This document shows, one piece after another, positions 7,708 through 16,295 of a stretch of DNA of 64,000 nt. A model generated the notes under the pieces. That model searched no databases. It worked only from the letters and a program-made list of their open reading frames with translations, and was not told the origin of the DNA. Every line of letters begins with the position of its first letter. Within the stretch, counting starts at the first letter, position 1. The stretch is from an uncultured Bacteroides sp. (GTDB lineage: Bacteria; Bacteroidota; Bacteroidia; Bacteroidales; Bacteroidaceae), in NCBI RefSeq assembly GCF_959029255.1, contig NZ_CAUFUE010000007.1, positions 62,001-126,000 on the forward strand, in the 5' to 3' direction. Both the position numbers and the translations under genes were made by a program.

Positions 7708-9354
7708 ATGTTATACGAAAGAACGCTCGGGCAATGGCTGGAGCATTGGGCAACAACTACACCTGATAAAGAATACATTGTTTACTCCGACCGCAACTTG
7801 CGCTTCACCTGGAGCCAGTTCAACCGACGGGTGGACGACATGGCAAAAGGGCTTATCGCCATTGGAGTGGAACGCGGAACGCATGTCGGCATTTGGGCGG
7901 CAAATGTGCCGGACTGGCTGACTCTCTTATATGCCTGCGCTAAGATAGGTGCCGTGTACGTCACGGTAAACACCAACTATAAACAAGCCGAACTGGAATA
8001 TCTGTGTGAGAACTCGGATATGCACACTCTCTGCATCGTGAACGGTGAAAAGGATAGTGATTTCGTACAAATGACCTATACCATGCTGCCGGAACTGAAG
8101 ACCTGTGAGCGCGGACACCTGAAAAGCGAGCGATTCCCTTACATGAAAAACGTCATCTACGTAGGACAGGAGAAGCATCGCGGAATGTATAACACTTCTG
8201 AAATCCTGCTGCTGGGAGATAATGTGGAAGATAGCCGTTTGGCCGAACTCAAGAACAGTGTAGATTGCCACGACGTGGTGAACATGCAATATACCTCCGG
8301 TACTACCGGCTTTCCAAAGGGCGTAATGCTCACCCACTATAACATTGCCAACAACGGTTTCCTGACGGGCGAGCACATGAAGTTCACCGCCGATGACAAG
8401 CTCTGTTGTTGCGTACCGCTATTCCACTGCTTCGGCGTGGTGCTTGCCACAATGAACTGCCTCACACATGGTTGCACACAAGTCATGGTAGAACGCTTCA
8501 ATCCATTGGTAGTCCTTGCTTCCATCCACAAGGAACGTTGCACCGCCCTCTACGGCGTACCCACCATGTTCATCGCCGAATTGAATCATCCGATGTTCGA
8601 CCTGTTCGATATGTCCTGCCTGCGCACCGGCATCATGGCAGGTTCCCTTTGTCCGGTTGAACTGATGAAGCAAGTAGAAGATAAAATGTACATGAAGGTA
8701 ACCAGTGTTTACGGACTCACCGAAGCAGCTCCGGGTATGACCGCCACCCGCATCGACGACCCGTTTGATGTGCGCTGCAATACCGTAGGCCGCGACTTTG
8801 AGCACACCGAAGTAAAAGTTATCGACCCGGAAACCGGCGAAGAATGTCCGGTTGGCGTACAAGGAGAAATGTGCAATCGCGGATACAACACCATGAAAGG
8901 CTACTACAAGAACCCGCAAGCCACTGCCGAAGTCATCGACAAGAATGGCTTCCTGCATTCCGGCGATTTGGGTATAAAAGATGAAGATGGCAACTACCGC
9001 ATCACAGGACGTATCAAAGATATGATTATCCGTGGAGGCGAGAATATTTATCCACGTGAGATTGAAGAATTCCTCTACCAGCTGGAGGGAGTGAAGGACG
9101 TACAGGTGGCAGGTATCCCCTCCAAGAAATACGGTGAAGCTGTGGGAGCCTTCATCATTCTGCACGAAGGTGTGAACATGCACGAATCGGACGTACGCGA
9201 CTTCTGCATCGGCAAGATATCACGCTACAAAATTCCCAAATATATCTTCTTTATCAAAGAGTTCCCCATGACGGGCAGCGGCAAGATACAAAAGTTCAAG
9301 TTGAAAGACTTAGGGCTGCAACTTTGTAAGGAACAGGGGATAGAAATAGTTTGA
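7708..9354 (+). CDS. AMP-forming acyl-CoA synthetase
   Basis: This 548-residue member of the adenylate-forming superfamily activates a carboxylic acid with ATP to an acyl-adenylate and then transfers it to CoA. Visible motifs are the P-loop YTSGTTGFPKGVMLTH (about 195-210), VYGLTEAAPG (about 335-344), the hinge region SGDLGIKDEDGNYRITGRIKD, IIRGGENIYPREIE and the C-terminal catalytic lysine in TGSGKIQK near residue 525. The overall pattern resembles medium- or long-chain fatty-acyl-CoA ligases. The chain-length preference cannot be read here. It is co-transcribed with the XRE-cupin regulator. Confidence 0.93.
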   Translation: MLYERTLGQWLEHWATTTPDKEYIVYSDRNLRFTWSQFNRRVDDMAKGLIAIGVERGTHVGIWAANVPDWLTLLYACAKIGAVYVTVNTNYKQAELEYLCENSDMHTLCIVNGEKDSDFVQMTYTMLPELKTCERGHLKSERFPYMKNVIYVGQEKHRGMYNTSEILLLGDNVEDSRLAELKNSVDCHDVVNMQYTSGTTGFPKGVMLTHYNIANNGFLTGEHMKFTADDKLCCCVPLFHCFGVVLATMNCLTHGCTQVMVERFNPLVVLASIHKERCTALYGVPTMFIAELNHPMFDLFDMSCLRTGIMAGSLCPVELMKQVEDKMYMKVTSVYGLTEAAPGMTATRIDDPFDVRCNTVGRDFEHTEVKVIDPETGEECPVGVQGEMCNRGYNTMKGYYKNPQATAEVIDKNGFLHSGDLGIKDEDGNYRITGRIKDMIIRGGENIYPREIEEFLYQLEGVKDVQVAGIPSKKYGEAVGAFIILHEGVNMHESDVRDFCIGKISRYKIPKYIFFIKEFPMTGSGKIQKFKLKDLGLQLCKEQGIEIV

Positions 9355-9382
9355 TTAATTGACAACTGTCAACTAATCAATC
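9351..9382. terminator. AT-rich hairpin between convergent genes
   Basis: A short inverted repeat (TTGATTA...TAATCAA with inner TTGACA...TGTCAA) spans the stops of the acyl-CoA synthetase and the convergent histidine kinase. It could serve as a bidirectional terminator, but there is no clear T-run. Confidence 0.4.
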
Positions 9383-10545
9383 GGTAACGTAAAATAAAAC
9401 GTCGTTCCGAAACCCTCTCCCGAACGTACCCAGATACGTCCTCCCATACGCTCTACCAACATACGGCAGAGCGTCAAGCCCAAGCCAGTCCCCTGGGCAA
9501 AATTATTCAGTTTGCCGAAACGTTCAAAAATGGTTGCAACGCGACGGGCAGGAATACCCATGCCCGAATCCCTGACGTAGAACTGCACCGAATTACCCTT
9601 ACGCTGGAAACCAAGATGCACCTCACCGGAGGAAGTGAATTTCACGGCATTGCTCAGCAAGTTGTTCAATACCTGCGTAATGTGTATCCGGTCTCCCAAA
9701 ATAGTCAATCCCGTATCTATTTCATCGAGTTTCAGCAATACCCCTTTGGATACCTTGTTCCGGAAGGCTTCATATTCTTTCAGGCAAATCAAATAAAGGT
9801 TTACTTTCTCTTTGACAAATATCACAGAGCCTGCTTCCAGCGAAGAAAGGTCCAGAATATCATTAAACAAATTCAGCAGCAATTCCGAATTGCGCTCTAT
9901 AATCTCGCAATATTCTTTCTTTTCACTCTCATGTCCCGGCTCTATCACCAGTCGGGAGAAACCGACAATCGCATTCAGGGGAGTACGTATTTCGTGGCTC
10001 ATATTGGCAAAGAACGCCGACTTCAATCGGTCGGACTCTTCCGCTTTGGTGCGGGCGTCAATCAACGCCTTCTCTATTTCAACAAGTTCCGTCACATCAC
10101 GGCACATGCAAAGCAAATACTCATCACTCAACGGACACACCCGGTTTTCGTAGTGGTGCATCTTTCCGTGAAACATCAACGAATGTCGCGCCGTATGCGC
10201 TTCTCCGGTACGAATTACCTCGTCCATATTAGCGCGGATACGCTTATAAGCCTCCGCAGGAACCACATCCTTGAGATTGGAGTGTAACAACTCTTCATTG
10301 GAAACACCTTCCACATGGTTGGTATGAGGAGCAGACACCAATTCTATAAAATTGGCATCATGGTCGGAAACGGTAATCATGTCGGGAAAAGTGTCGAGAA
10401 TTTCCTGAGAATATTCTTCGCGAAAACGACCGACAGCAGGGCAGGAGCAAGAAGATTCAGGAACAGATTGGGAATCCAACCGTTCTTCCAACTGCCGAAT
10501 AATTTCAAGCAGTTCTTCTTTGGTTTTATTTTTATAATCAACCAT
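9373..10545 (-). CDS. PAS-domain sensor histidine kinase (soluble)
   Basis: This 390-residue protein shows a short N-terminal coiled stretch, one PAS domain at about 50-165 (ILDTFPDMITVSDHDANFIELV), HisKA with FFANMSHEIRTPLNAI (phospho-acceptor His184) and a HATPase domain with the N-box NLLSNAVKFT, G1 RDSGMGIP and G2 GTGLGLTL. I see no membrane segment or signal peptide, so it should sense a cytoplasmic cue through the PAS domain. There is no receiver domain or partner response regulator nearby. It lies downstream of luxS in the same direction but has its own promoter (complement of 10586-10616). Confidence 0.93.
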   Translation of the reverse strand: MVDYKNKTKEELLEIIRQLEERLDSQSVPESSCSCPAVGRFREEYSQEILDTFPDMITVSDHDANFIELVSAPHTNHVEGVSNEELLHSNLKDVVPAEAYKRIRANMDEVIRTGEAHTARHSLMFHGKMHHYENRVCPLSDEYLLCMCRDVTELVEIEKALIDARTKAEESDRLKSAFFANMSHEIRTPLNAIVGFSRLVIEPGHESEKKEYCEIIERNSELLLNLFNDILDLSSLEAGSVIFVKEKVNLYLICLKEYEAFRNKVSKGVLLKLDEIDTGLTILGDRIHITQVLNNLLSNAVKFTSSGEVHLGFQRKGNSVQFYVRDSGMGIPARRVATIFERFGKLNNFAQGTGLGLTLCRMLVERMGGRIWVRSGEGFGTTFYFTLPID

Positions 10546-10585
10546 TTAAGGCGTTTATTGAGTATTAGTGACTAGTTGACCGCAA

Positions 10586-10616
10586 CAAATATACAATAAA
10601 CTTTTATATTCCTCAA
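10586..10616 (-). promoter_or_regulatory. Promoter of the PAS histidine kinase gene
   Basis: On the reverse strand TTG (complement of 10614-10616), a 20-bp spacer and TATATTTG (complement of 10586-10593) form a good Bacteroides promoter about 40 bp before the start codon. Confidence 0.75.
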
Positions 10617-10698
10617 CTTAATTTCGCAGCTTTTATATAAAAAAGAAAACGATTTTAACCTTCTAATCCGAAATACCCCGTTTTCAAAGAAAACCAAC

Positions 10699-11181
10699 TT
10701 ATTTTTCAGGATAGCGCATATTCTCTTCCTGCATTTTTTCCAGTACTTCATGCAGATATTTGGCGGACTCCCATTTAGCCATCGGCAAATCGTGAAGCAA
10801 ATAATTTCCACAGTCTTGCGGGGCAGCTCCGGGAACTTCGCCCTCATATTCGGCTACAAAACGGAAAGTATCTTGCATCAGAGGCACAATGTCCTGCGGC
10901 TGCAAATCACCTTTCATCAGGAGATAATTACCGGTAAGGCATCCCATAGGCCCCCAATAAATAATATTGTCTTGCCATTGCGGTTCATTACGCAAGTAAG
11001 TGGCAGCCAGATGTTCGATAGTATGCAAAGCACCTTGTCCCAAAGCCGGTTCGCGGTTGGGTTCTTTCATACGGATATCGAAAGTTGTAATAACTTCTCC
11101 GTTCACTTCATCCTTGCGTGAAACGTAGATGCCGCGCAATAAGCGGATGTGATCAATGGTAAAGCTAGGAATCTTCTTCAT
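10699..11181 (-). CDS. luxS: S-ribosylhomocysteine lyase LuxS
   Basis: This 160-residue protein has the usual LuxS length. The metal site is complete: HTIEH gives His53 and His57 with the base Glu56, and PQDCGNY gives Cys124. The catalytic Cys81 lies in WGPMGCLTG. LuxS cleaves S-ribosylhomocysteine to homocysteine and DPD, the precursor of autoinducer-2. It sits 64 bp downstream of the nucleosidase gene that makes its substrate, so two consecutive steps of SAH recycling are adjacent. The start codon abuts a run of seven heptamers. Confidence 0.97.
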   Translation of the reverse strand: MKKIPSFTIDHIRLLRGIYVSRKDEVNGEVITTFDIRMKEPNREPALGQGALHTIEHLAATYLRNEPQWQDNIIYWGPMGCLTGNYLLMKGDLQPQDIVPLMQDTFRFVAEYEGEVPGAAPQDCGNYLLHDLPMAKWESAKYLHEVLEKMQEENMRYPEK

Positions 11182-11228
11182 GAGTTATGAGTTATAATTT
11201 ATAATTTATGAGTTATGATTTATGATTT
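11180..11228 (-). repeat. Seven tandem heptamers at the luxS start
   Basis: On the plus strand seven consecutive 7-bp units (ATGAGTT, ATGAGTT, ATAATTT, ATAATTT, ATGAGTT, ATGATTT, ATGATTT) fill 11180-11228. The first overlaps the luxS start codon on the reverse strand. A second heptamer type (AACTATC-like) follows at about 11234-11254, at the 3' end of the nucleosidase gene. Confidence 0.85.
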
Positions 11229-11245
11229 CTTCAAACTATCAACTA

Positions 11246-11944
11246 TCACCTATCGATTGTAGAAAGGAAAGCCCAAGTCGTGAGGAACGAACGTTCCGCC
11301 ATAGTTCCCCAGAAATCGGCATATTGTGAAGAATGGTCTTCCACCCCCGGCGTGTCACTGATAATGCGGAAGCTGAGGAAAGGTGTATTGTATAGATAGC
11401 AAACCTGTGCAATGGCTGTGGACTCCATGTCAACCGCAAGTCCATCAGGAAAACGTCGTTTGATGACGTCCAACTCGGTGCGGTTCGTGATGAATTGGTC
11501 GCCGGTACAGATGAGTCCGCCATGTACGCGGCTCTCCAGTCCGGCATCATTCAACGACAGAGCATGTTTCAGCAAAGAAGGACAACCTTTGTACTCAGCG
11601 GGAAACCCTTGTACTTGGCCGTATTCATTCCCCTCGCCACACCACACATCATGATACACCAGACGCTCGCTCACCACTACGTCCGTCACCTTCAGACAAG
11701 CATCAATGCCACCCGCCACACCGGTACTGACAATACAATCAGGAGCAAATCGGCGTATCAACTCGGTAGCCCCCACCGCCGCACTCACCTTGCCGATGCC
11801 ACACTGCGTAAGTATCAAGCAATTACTGCCCAAAAGTCCTTCCACATAATGGGAATTACCATCGTCCAACACTTTCTTCTCTTGCAGGCGTTCCACCAGT
11901 TGGCGGTGTTCACTATCCATTGCGCTGATAACACCTATCGTCAT
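11246..11944 (-). CDS. mtnN: 5'-methylthioadenosine/S-adenosylhomocysteine nucleosidase
   Basis: This 232-residue protein starts MTIGVISAMDSEHRQLVE and contains STGVAGGID (nucleoside phosphorylase fold), AVDMESTAIAQVCY (ribose/methionine contacts) and FRIISDTPG with the catalytic Asp. These are hallmarks of MTA/SAH nucleosidase (Pfs/MtnN), which hydrolyses MTA and SAH to adenine and the thioribose. The product of SAH cleavage is the substrate of LuxS encoded next to it. The promoter -7 element TACCTTTG lies on the reverse strand (complement of 11987-11994). Confidence 0.95.
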   Translation of the reverse strand: MTIGVISAMDSEHRQLVERLQEKKVLDDGNSHYVEGLLGSNCLILTQCGIGKVSAAVGATELIRRFAPDCIVSTGVAGGIDACLKVTDVVVSERLVYHDVWCGEGNEYGQVQGFPAEYKGCPSLLKHALSLNDAGLESRVHGGLICTGDQFITNRTELDVIKRRFPDGLAVDMESTAIAQVCYLYNTPFLSFRIISDTPGVEDHSSQYADFWGTMAERSFLTTWAFLSTIDR

Positions 11945-11979
11945 ATTTGCAGATTTTTGATTTCAGATTTATGATTTAT
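11945..11979 (-). repeat. Heptamer tract before the nucleosidase start
   Basis: On the plus strand the units ATTTGCA, GATTTTT, GATTTCA, GATTTAT and GATTTAT run from the start codon outward at exact 7-bp steps. GATTTATGATTTATGG (11966-11981) is the perfect 16-bp inverted copy of 12060-12075, in the leader of the divergent YfhO gene. Confidence 0.8.
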
Positions 11980-11986
11980 GGAGGGA

Positions 11987-11994
11987 CAAAGGTA
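11987..11994 (-). promoter_or_regulatory. Promoter -7 element of the nucleosidase-luxS operon
   Basis: The complement of 11987-11994 reads TACCTTTG (TAnnTTTG consensus), about 43 bp before the start codon. Confidence 0.6.
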
Positions 11995-12060
11995 CGATAA
12001 TTCAGCAGATTTATCTATCTGGCTGATGTATAAATCAATATTTATGTATAAGTTTGTACC

Positions 12061-12088
12061 CATAAATCATAAATCCGAAACCATAAAT
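12061..12088 (+). repeat. Heptamer tract at the YfhO gene start
   Basis: The units CATAAAT (12061-12067), CATAAAT (12068-12074), CCGAAAC (12075-12081) and CATAAAT (12082-12088) run into the ATG at 12087. This is the same arrangement as in the divergent nucleosidase leader, in inverted orientation. Confidence 0.8.
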
Positions 12089-14603
12089 GATAAAAAAGCT
12101 CCTTCCTGATTTGATTGCCATCCTGGCATTCGCCCTGCTTTCATTCGCTTACTTCTTTCCAGCGGATATAGAAAACCGTATTCTGTTCCAGCACGATACA
12201 GCTGCCGGAGCCGGTGCGGGACAAGAAGCTGCCCTGTATCACGAGCAGACGGGAGAGAATACCCGCTGGACAAACTCTCTTTTCGGCGGCATGCCGACCT
12301 ATCAGATAGCTCCGTCTTACGAATCGGGCACCCCGCTGCGATGGACGCAGAAGGTTTACCAGCTATTCCTGCCCGGCTATGTCAATCTGACCTTCATCCT
12401 GATGCTGGGATTCTATATCCTGCTCCGGGTATTCGGCATGCCGGTATGGCTCGCCGGCTTGGGAGGTATACTATGGGCTTTTTCGTCCTACTTCTTCATT
12501 CTGATTTCAGCAGGACACATCTGGAAGTTTATCACCCTCGCTTATATCCCCCCCACAATAGCGGGTATCGTACTGGCATACCGGGGTAAACTGCTGGCAG
12601 GCGGCATTGTAACCGCTTTCTTCGTTGCCCTGCAAATCATGTCCAACCATGTGCAGATGTCCTATTACTTCCTGTTTGTCATCCTGTTCATCATGGGAGC
12701 CTACTTTGAGGATGCCTGGCGCAACAAAACATTGCCTAATTTTTTTAAAGCCAGCGCCGTGCTGTTTGTAGCCGCCCTCATCGGTGTAGCCGCCAACCTC
12801 TCCAATCTTTACCACACCTATACATATAGCAAAGAAACCATGCGTGGCAAGAGCGAACTGGTGCAAACCGGCGATGCGGCCAAGCAGACCAGCAGTGGAC
12901 TGGACCGTGACTATATCACCCAATGGAGCTACGGTATCGATGAAACTCTCACCCTGCTCGTTCCCAATTTTAAAGGCGGAGCATCCGTCCCGCTCGTCCA
13001 GAGTGAAACGGCCATGGAGAAAGCCAATCCCATGTACAGCGGATTATACAGCCAGTTGACGCAATACTTTGGCAACCAGCCCATGACGGCAGGCCCCGTT
13101 TACGTAGGCGCTTTCGTGCTGTTCCTCTTCCTGCTGGGTTGCTTCATTGTGAAAGGGCCATTGAAATGGGCTTTGATTGGCGCCACCTTCTTCTCCATCG
13201 TCCTGGCCTGGGGCAGGAACTTCATGCCGCTGACGGACTTCTTCATCGACTACGTTCCGATGTACAACAAGTTCCGCGCCGTATCATCCATCCTCGTCAT
13301 AGCAGAATTCACCATACCGCTTTTGGCAATCTTCGCCTTGAAGCGCATATTGGATGAGCCCGAAATATTGAAGAAAAACAGGAAAGCGCTCGGCATCAGC
13401 ATAGCGCTTACCGCCGGTGTCGCCCTGTTGCTTGCAGTTGCCCCGGGCAGTCTCGGTTCAGGTTTCGTTCCTGCCCAAGAAGAGCAAATGCTGCAAAATG
13501 CCGTCAACCAACAGATGATACCTGCCAATGAGTTATCGGGCATACTTGCCAACTTGCAGGAAGTGCGTTCCGCTCTCGTCAGCGCCGATGCGTTGCGCAG
13601 TTTCTTCATTATCGGCATCGGTTGCGCATTACTGGGACTTTATGTCGCCCGCAAATTGAATAAAACCATCACCATCGGCGCCATCATCGTGTTGTGCATC
13701 GTTGATATGTGGGGCATCAACAAGCGTTACCTCAATGACAGCCAATTTGTTCCGCGTTCCACCCAAACCGAATCATTCACCAAGACAAAGGCAGACGAGC
13801 TGATTTTGCAAGACAAGACCCTGGACTATCGTGTACTGAACCTCGCCAGCAATACATTCAATGAGAACAACACTTCTTATTGGCACAAGAGTGTCGGTGG
13901 TTATCATGCCGCCAAGCTGCGCCGCTACCAGGAAATGATAGAACGCCACATCAGTCCCGAAATGCAGGCCGTTTACAAGGAAGTGGCCACCGCAGGCGGT
14001 GAAATGGACAGTGTGGACGCTTCCAAGTTCCGCGTACTGAATATGCTGAACACGAAGTACTTCATCTTCCCCGCCGGGCAGCAGGGAGAAACCGTGCCCA
14101 TACTTAACCCGTACGCATACGGCAATGCATGGTTCGTAGACAAGGTGAAATACGTAGATAACGCCAATCAGGAAATAGAAGCCCTGGATACCATCCTTCC
14201 TACGGAAACTGCCGTAGTGGATGCCCGTTTCAAGGACGTGCTGAATGGTGCTACGGAAGGATATAAAGACAGTTTGTCCACCATCCGCCTGACAAGTTAT
14301 GAACCGAACCGCTTGGTATACGAAACAGAAAATGCCAAAGACGGCATCGCCGTATTCTCCGAGATTTATTATCCCGACGGCTGGCAAGTCACCATAGACG
14401 GGCAACCCGCCAAGCTGGCGCGTGCCGACTACATTTTGCGCGCCATGTATGTTCCCGCCGGAAAGCACACCATCGAAATGCGCTTCGACCCGAAGAGCCT
14501 GCATGTCACGGAAAGCATCGCTTACGGGGCATTCGCCTTGCTGATTTTAGGAATAATGGTCCTGGTGGTGATGGCACGCAAGAAATACTATAAGAAGGAA
14601 TAA
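12087..14603 (+). CDS. YfhO-family polytopic membrane protein
   Basis: This 838-residue protein has about a dozen hydrophobic segments between residues 8 and 560. A large extracytoplasmic domain (about 560-800) follows, with a final membrane helix near 810-830 and a basic tail (RKKYYKKE). The opening (LLPDLIAILAFALLSFAYF) and the NSLFGGMPTYQ motif near residue 62 match the YfhO family. YfhO-like proteins are thought to act as lipid-linked-sugar glycosyltransferases, for example glycosylation of lipoteichoic acid in Firmicutes. The role in Bacteroidota is not established, and the acceptor is unknown here. It is monocistronic and divergent from the nucleosidase gene. Confidence 0.85.
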   Translation: MIKKLLPDLIAILAFALLSFAYFFPADIENRILFQHDTAAGAGAGQEAALYHEQTGENTRWTNSLFGGMPTYQIAPSYESGTPLRWTQKVYQLFLPGYVNLTFILMLGFYILLRVFGMPVWLAGLGGILWAFSSYFFILISAGHIWKFITLAYIPPTIAGIVLAYRGKLLAGGIVTAFFVALQIMSNHVQMSYYFLFVILFIMGAYFEDAWRNKTLPNFFKASAVLFVAALIGVAANLSNLYHTYTYSKETMRGKSELVQTGDAAKQTSSGLDRDYITQWSYGIDETLTLLVPNFKGGASVPLVQSETAMEKANPMYSGLYSQLTQYFGNQPMTAGPVYVGAFVLFLFLLGCFIVKGPLKWALIGATFFSIVLAWGRNFMPLTDFFIDYVPMYNKFRAVSSILVIAEFTIPLLAIFALKRILDEPEILKKNRKALGISIALTAGVALLLAVAPGSLGSGFVPAQEEQMLQNAVNQQMIPANELSGILANLQEVRSALVSADALRSFFIIGIGCALLGLYVARKLNKTITIGAIIVLCIVDMWGINKRYLNDSQFVPRSTQTESFTKTKADELILQDKTLDYRVLNLASNTFNENNTSYWHKSVGGYHAAKLRRYQEMIERHISPEMQAVYKEVATAGGEMDSVDASKFRVLNMLNTKYFIFPAGQQGETVPILNPYAYGNAWFVDKVKYVDNANQEIEALDTILPTETAVVDARFKDVLNGATEGYKDSLSTIRLTSYEPNRLVYETENAKDGIAVFSEIYYPDGWQVTIDGQPAKLARADYILRAMYVPAGKHTIEMRFDPKSLHVTESIAYGAFALLILGIMVLVVMARKKYYKKE

Positions 14604-14647
14604 TCCCCAATTTCCCCTGACATACCACAATAATTTGACATAAAAAA

Positions 14648-14679
14648 GGCCGTTCCTACCCTCACGGGTAAGAACGGCC
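14648..14679. terminator. Strong hairpin downstream of the YfhO gene
   Basis: GGCCGTTC (14648-14655) pairs with GAACGGCC (14672-14679), and TACCC pairs with GGGTA inside. The A-run lies on the left (14642-14647), so a T-run exists only for the reverse strand. It may stop plus-strand transcription 44 bp after the YfhO stop, but it has the better terminator form for transcripts arriving from the right. Confidence 0.6.
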
Positions 14680-15070
14680 ACAGTCAATAATACATGAAAA
14701 AACGCTATTTAGAGAGAGTCTCTACATAATAAAATACACTATTATAAATCTTCACCTTTATGCCATCCATATCAAACTCTTAATTTCGATTCAAAAGTAA
14801 AGAATAACAGAGAGACTTGCAAATAAAATCTACAAATTGGCGGATTCTGCCGACAAAATCTAACCTAGAGATATCGGGAGCTGAATTTCCACCGTCCGAA
14901 GCTCTCTAAAACAAGTATACAAGGTGCCATATTAAGACAGAGTATGGAAACCTTATCATTTGTCACCAATGCCTCATATAATCTGTGTTTTCTTATTTGT
15001 TCTTATGTCTGAAAAAGGATGTTCTGTTTGGGTTATATTTAATGGGGGGATGACATAAATAGGAATTTAA

Positions 15071-15468
15071 TTCACCACAGAGGACACAGAGGGCACAGAG
15101 GTTTAAATTTTTCAGACGCGGATGGCGCGGATGAAGCGTTTTTTTTCTTAAATAACAGCAACTCTATTTTTATTAAAAGTAACTCTATCTATCATCCTGT
15201 CGAAGGCTCTCATCCCTTTGGTATACCAAGAGAGGAGATACTTCGACTCCGCTACCAATGACAGATAGTAACAGAGTAAAAAAATCAGCGTCATCTGTAT
15301 CATCTGCATCTGAAAAATTAAAATCCGCTTAATCCGCTCAATCCGCGTCGAAAAAATCAGAAACACAGCGCAGCTTTAAAATTCGCGTCTTCCGCGTAAT
15401 TCGCGCCTAAAAGATTTAAACCTCCAAAAGGTTTAAACCTCTGTGCCCTCTGTGTCCTCTGTGGTGAA
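15071..15468. repeat. Inverted-repeat element with 37-bp perfect ends and 9-bp internal repeats
   Basis: 15071-15107 is the exact reverse complement of 15432-15468. Each arm contains three 9-bp units (CACAGAGGA, CACAGAGGG, CACAGAGGT at 15076-15102). The interior has more 9-bp tandem units: ATCCGCTTA-type x3 (15323-15349) and TTCGCGTCT-type x3 (15382-15408). A related GACGCGGAT run at 15115-15137 is inverted relative to the first. A 12-bp palindrome TTGGTATACCAA sits at 15218-15229. There is no coding capacity for a transposase. It may be a MITE-like or other non-autonomous element. Confidence 0.85.
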
Positions 15469-15682
15469 AGAAAAATTATCGTTTCCCTCCAAGGTTACGC
15501 CCAAGGCGCCAAAGTACAGCAGATGTGCCGGGGCACACAACATCACCTCATCGTGATGCAGTTCAGAGGTTGGGAACTGGAAAGAATGGAAGAAGTATAA
15601 CATACTAAAAACATCTGCATAAGCATCATAAAATGCGTTTTCAGGCATAATAATATCTATATAAAGCGTTTTAAGCATAGTA

Positions 15683-15742
15683 AATGCACTTATTATGTCA
15701 AGAATGCACTTACTATATCAATAATGCTATATCAATAATGCA
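15683..15742. repeat. Degenerate 20-bp direct repeats
   Basis: AATGCACTTATTATGTCAAG (15683-15702) is followed by a 20-bp copy differing at four positions (15703-15722), a shortened copy AATGCTATATCAAT (15723-15736) and the start of a further copy at 15737. The series merges into the 22-bp palindrome array to the right. Confidence 0.75.
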
Positions 15743-15759
15743 AGTGTTTTATTGCGATA

Positions 15760-15919
15760 AAAACATCTAGTTTTACCTATATAAAACCAGGTGTTTTCTT
15801 CATTGAAACTGTTTGTTTTCTATATTAGAACAGGGAGTTCAATTGGTTGAAACTATCTGTTTCACTATAGAAAACACTTTGTTCTACCTATATAAAACAA
15901 AGTGTTTCATATTGAGAAC
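15760..15919. repeat. 22-bp-period array of short palindromes with co-varying arms
   Basis: Seven units carry a left arm, a 5-base spacer and a complementary right arm: AAAAC/GTTTT at 15760, the same at 15783, GAAAC/GTTTT at 15805, GAAC/GTTC at 15828 (aligned start 15827), GAAAC/GTTTC at 15849, AAAAC/GTTCT at 15871 and AAAAC/GTTTC at 15894. An eighth left arm is at 15915. Start-to-start distances are 23, 22, 22, 22, 22, 23 and 21 bp. Several arm changes are compensated on the other side, which suggests selection for the palindrome. Confidence 0.85.
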
Positions 15920-16237
15920 TAACCAGATACATCTATTTATTAAAAACAAGATACGTATTAAATGAAATATATATTTAAAGAAATACATTCTTTATTTTAG
16001 TATAAAAATCAGGACGATACAAGGTGTGATAGATAGTTTGTCAATCCACCATCTATCACACCCATCTATCACACTACATAATACTATATTTCAATCGATT
16101 AACCCACAAAGTGTGATAGCATGACAGATGTTTTTCATTTTTAAACTCTATGTAGGCATAGGGGAACTTCATCAGCCTAACAACGCAGGGAAAGCATAAA
16201 AAATGATATAAATAGAAGGCAAAACAATATATTTCAG

Positions 16238-16245
16238 TAACTTTG
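16238..16245 (+). promoter_or_regulatory. Promoter -7 element of rbfA
   Basis: TAACTTTG fits TAnnTTTG. The rbfA start at 16296 lies 50 bp downstream. Confidence 0.6.
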
Positions 16246-16295
16246 TGTTCTGTTTGTATTCTATTTATGTTCTAATAGCAAAAAAAGAAAAGTAT

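Larger units (their letters stand above)
14680..16237. other. Long non-coding interval built of repeats
   Basis: About 1.55 kb without a credible gene. Two short reverse-strand frames (15148-15366, 15433-15678) overlap the repeats and match no family. The segment contains, in order, an AT-rich stretch, a 37-bp inverted-repeat element (15071-15468), a degenerate 20-bp direct repeat (15683-15742), a 22-bp palindrome array (15760-15919) and AT-rich sequence up to the rbfA promoter. Around 16025-16125 the string GTGTGATAG recurs, also in inverted form. Confidence 0.65.

Noticed and set aside
15148..15678. Two reverse-strand frames (72 and 81 codons)
   Set aside because: They fall within or next to the inverted-repeat element, have low-complexity translations and no initiation context.
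15683..15919. Possible CRISPR array
   Set aside because: Repeat arms are only 4-6 bp, the step is 20-23 bp, there are no 30-bp spacers, and no cas gene is in the window.
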